Shown here piece after piece: positions 62,346 through 64,000 of a stretch of 64,000 nt of DNA. Numbering within the stretch: position 1 is the stretch's first letter; the number at the start of each line of letters is the position of its first letter. The DNA lies in contig NZ_JACHIV010000001.1 of NCBI RefSeq assembly GCF_014203325.1, positions 1,489,501 to 1,553,500 of the forward strand. Reading direction: 5' to 3'. The notes beneath the pieces are model-generated. The model was not told the DNA's origin, searched no databases, and was given only the letters and a program-made list of their open reading frames with translations. Made by a program: the position numbers and the translations under genes. Origin of the DNA: Saccharopolyspora gloriosae. GTDB taxonomy: Bacteria > Actinomycetota > Actinomycetes > Mycobacteriales > Pseudonocardiaceae.

Positions 62346-62525
62346 GTGGCTCTGGAACAGGCTCGCTGGTTCACCTCCAGCTACACGTCGAACGCTGCGG
62401 CTTGCGTGGAGGTCGCGCTGACTCCTGCCGTTGTCGGCATCCGGGACACCAAGGACCGCAGCGGCGGCACCTTGATCGTCGACCGGGAGCGGTGGAACTC
62501 CTTCCTGCGGGCCGTCACCCGCTGA
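62346..62525 (+). CDS. DUF397 protein
   Basis: 59 residues, too short for most gene lists. Reads VALEQARWFTSSYTSNAAAC, then VEVALTPAVVGIRDTKDRSG and a final WNSFLRAVTR; the blocks W.tSSyS, CVEVA, vgiRDTKdr and F are the DUF397 signature. GTG start 4 bp after the XRE stop. In related pairs the small protein antagonises or supports the XRE partner (known for WhiJ-like pairs). Confidence 0.9.
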   Translation: MALEQARWFTSSYTSNAAACVEVALTPAVVGIRDTKDRSGGTLIVDRERWNSFLRAVTR

Positions 62526-62629
62526 TCGGCCGGTGGGTCGGCTCACCGGGGGCGGCCGGGATTAGCCCGCGCGTGCGCGGGTAGCCGGGGTGCGGATGTC
62601 CTGTCCGCACGAGAACGGAGACGCGCGCG

Positions 62630-63154
62630 ATGTCGGACCCGCTGGATGCTTCGACGCCCTCGGCCGACGAGGTCGGCCCGGACCCCGAAGACCCGCAGGA
62701 CCCGGCCGAACTGCAATCCGCCGGGGACCTCGACGAGGACGAACTCGGCGTCGACCCGCTGGAAGCGGGCGTCGAACCGCCGGAGCACTGGTCGCAGACC
62801 ACCGCGGCCAGGCCCACGCCGCGCGAGGAACGCGCAGGCGAGACGCTCGACGAGCGGCTCGCCGAGGAGCGCCCGGAAACCGGTGCCGACCTCGGCGAAC
62901 CCCTCGCCGAAGCGCCGCTGAGCGAGCTCGACGAGACCGTGGACGAGCGGGCCGCCCGCGAGGTCGCCGACGGCGCCTCCGGCGAGCGGGTCGCCGCGTC
63001 GGCGGAGATCGACGAGGAATCGGGCGTCGTCCTCGAAGGCGCCGACGTCGAGAACACCGGCCTGTCCGCCGACAGCGGTGAAGGCGAGGTGGCGGAGACC
63101 TCGTCGTCCGCGCCGGAGGAGAACGCGGAGCGGGTGCGGAATGGCGGAGCCTGA
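62630..63154 (+). CDS. Acidic DUF5709-like protein
   Basis: 174 residues, very rich in Asp/Glu and Pro, probably disordered. RPTPREERAGETLDERLAEE is the DUF5709 block. ATG start with GGAGA upstream. No membrane segment or enzyme motif. The stop lies within the start of the next gene (14 bp overlap), so they are coupled. Confidence 0.75.
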   Translation: MSDPLDASTPSADEVGPDPEDPQDPAELQSAGDLDEDELGVDPLEAGVEPPEHWSQTTAARPTPREERAGETLDERLAEERPETGADLGEPLAEAPLSELDETVDERAAREVADGASGERVAASAEIDEESGVVLEGADVENTGLSADSGEGEVAETSSSAPEENAERVRNGGA

Positions 63155-63788
63155 GCAGGTCTCGCTCCCGGCGGTGCACGGCGCCAGCGCCCTCACCGGT
63201 GACCTGGCGCTGCCGCACGACGAGGCGCCGCTGGTGATCTTCGCGCACGGCAGCGGCTCCTCCCGGCACAGCGAGCGCAACCGGTGGGTCGCCGCGCGGT
63301 TGCAGGAAGCGGGCTTCGGCACGCTGCTGATGGACCTGCTCACCGACGAGGAGTGCGAGCGCGACGCGCACGGCGAGATGCGCTTCAACATCCCGCTGCT
63401 CACGGTGCGGGTGCTCGGCGTCCTCGACTGGTGGGGGCGACCGGCCGGGCTGTTCGGCGCGAGCACCGGTGCCGCCGCGGCGCTCGGCGCCGCCGCGCGC
63501 AGGCCCGACGGGGTGCGAGCGGTGGTGTCCCGAGGGGGCAGGCCGGACCTCGCGACCGGGCCGCTGGCCGAGCTGCGGGCGCCGACGCTGCTCATCGTGG
63601 GCGGTGCCGATCCCGAGGTGCTGGAGCTCAACCGCCGGGCCGCCGCCGGGCTCACCGCGCCGCACGAGCTCCACGTCGTCGACGGCGCGACCCACCTCTT
63701 CGAGGAGCCGGGCGCGCTCGACCGGGTCGCCGGGGAGGCCTGCGAGTGGTTCACCGCCCACCTGGCCGCGCCGTCGCCGTCGAGGTGA
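63141..63788 (+). CDS. Dienelactone-hydrolase-like alpha/beta hydrolase
   Basis: 215 residues. Oxyanion region FAHGSGSSRHS, the nucleophile S108 in FGASTGAAA, the acid in VGGADPEV and histidine in GATHLFEEPG make a complete triad. It resembles dienelactone hydrolase/phosphoribosyltransferase-fused hydrolases of actinomycetes. ATG start within the preceding gene. The natural ester is not known. Confidence 0.88.
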   Translation: MAEPEQVSLPAVHGASALTGDLALPHDEAPLVIFAHGSGSSRHSERNRWVAARLQEAGFGTLLMDLLTDEECERDAHGEMRFNIPLLTVRVLGVLDWWGRPAGLFGASTGAAAALGAAARRPDGVRAVVSRGGRPDLATGPLAELRAPTLLIVGGADPEVLELNRRAAAGLTAPHELHVVDGATHLFEEPGALDRVAGEACEWFTAHLAAPSPSR

Positions 63789-63841
63789 CCGCGCCGCCGC
63801 CTTGAGTGCCCCTTCTTGGAATCCACTTCCCGATCTGTGTA

Positions 63842-63861
63842 GACTTTCCATATAGAAAGTC
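63842..63861. promoter_or_regulatory. Operator-like palindrome before the last gene
   Basis: GACTTTC and GAAAGTC surround CATATA. The AT-rich 20 bp palindrome sits about 22 bp upstream of the ATG, in an otherwise GC-rich area. It is probably both promoter element and binding site of a regulator encoded beyond the window. Confidence 0.6.
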
Positions 63862-63882
63862 AACACGACGGGAGACCGCCCG

Positions 63883-64000
63883 ATGTCTGATTCACCCGAG
63901 CTCGACCAGGTCGCCGAAGTGCGCCGCAAGCTCGCCGCCCACGCGCAGTACCCCCTGCTCTACTGGGCGCTGCTCGGCGTCGTCGTGATGCTCGTGTCCG
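63883..64000 (+). CDS. Membrane protein (partial, C-terminus outside window)
   Basis: 39 residues are visible: MSDSPELDQVAEVRRKLAAH, then AQYPLLYWALLGVVVMLVS, the start of a first membrane helix. ATG with GGGAG upstream. The N-terminal amphipathic segment before the helix suggests a small integral membrane protein. The family cannot be fixed from the fragment. Confidence 0.7.
   Translation, partial: MSDSPELDQVAEVRRKLAAHAQYPLLYWALLGVVVMLVS

Noticed and set aside
61478-62525. Toxin-antitoxin system formed by XRE and DUF397
   Set aside because: The pair has been discussed as TA-like, but nothing in the sequence shows a toxin; a regulator pair is the safer call.
1-64000. CRISPR arrays, tRNA/rRNA genes, insertion sequences, prophage genes
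   Set aside because: Looked for repeated spacer structure, tRNA cloverleaf ends, transposase and phage blocks; none were found.

Overview
The window is a 64 kb piece of a GC-rich actinomycete chromosome with dense genes, many GTG starts and many 1-4 bp start/stop overlaps. Gene content and order suggest Pseudonocardiaceae, probably near Saccharopolyspora. The evidence is the XRE/DUF397/zinc-finger triad, the multi-gene Asp23 locus, and gene order that from memory follows M. tuberculosis Rv2670c-Rv2692. No rRNA, tRNA, CRISPR array, transposase or prophage was seen.

Left part (1-24 kb), a conserved core: two TrkA-type K+ regulatory subunits transcribed divergently from a KimA-type K+ symporter that overlaps an RNA methyltransferase gene; dxs (isoprenoid precursors); an OmpR-type two-component pair; a Uma2 nuclease-fold protein; a fadA-fadB beta-oxidation operon; an ArsR-GNAT fusion; an RNase D; a WhiI-like response regulator; DUF3000; the coproporphyrin-dependent haem genes hemE-cgoX-hemQ; a GntR/Cache/LLM group whose Cache gene is frameshifted; msrB.

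Middle (24-33 kb), an accessory-looking block: a stand-alone LigD-type polymerase/primase, a SnoaL-like protein beside a TetR remnant, GABA catabolism (gabT-gabD with a divergent PucR regulator), a frameshifted TetR gene, a Qac/Mmr-type SMR exporter, and a 32-residue peptide with 8 cysteines arranged as two CxCCxxC units.

33-46 kb: a TAP-like lipoprotein without its nucleophile serine, an EamA transporter, a PanE-like reductase, a LigC-type ATP-dependent DNA ligase, and then a large leftward locus made of a RibD-like reductase, an ECF sigma factor, a zinc-finger anti-sigma factor with an Asp23-like tail, and seven further Asp23/AmaP/DUF6286/DUF2273/J-like proteins, probably an envelope-stress module. 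zapE and rocD follow.

46-64 kb: a lactonase-fold protein, a chain of hairpins, a Ser/Thr kinase with a PH-like tail, an RbsA/RbsC/RbsB-type sugar importer, PrxQ, a DJ-1/PfpI protein, a Vms1/baeRF-type protein with DUF2795, a class A beta-lactamase-fold lipoprotein, a LacI-controlled sugar importer lacking its own ATPase, the XRE/DUF397/zinc-finger triad, DUF5709 and an alpha/beta hydrolase. A membrane protein gene is cut by the right edge.

The items most worth a second look are the duplicated-motif cysteine peptide, the Asp23 stress operon with its fused anti-sigma factor, the multi-hairpin element at 46.9-47.1 kb, the ArsR-GNAT fusion and the series of broken regulators. All functions are inferred by eye from the sequence; no database search was run.
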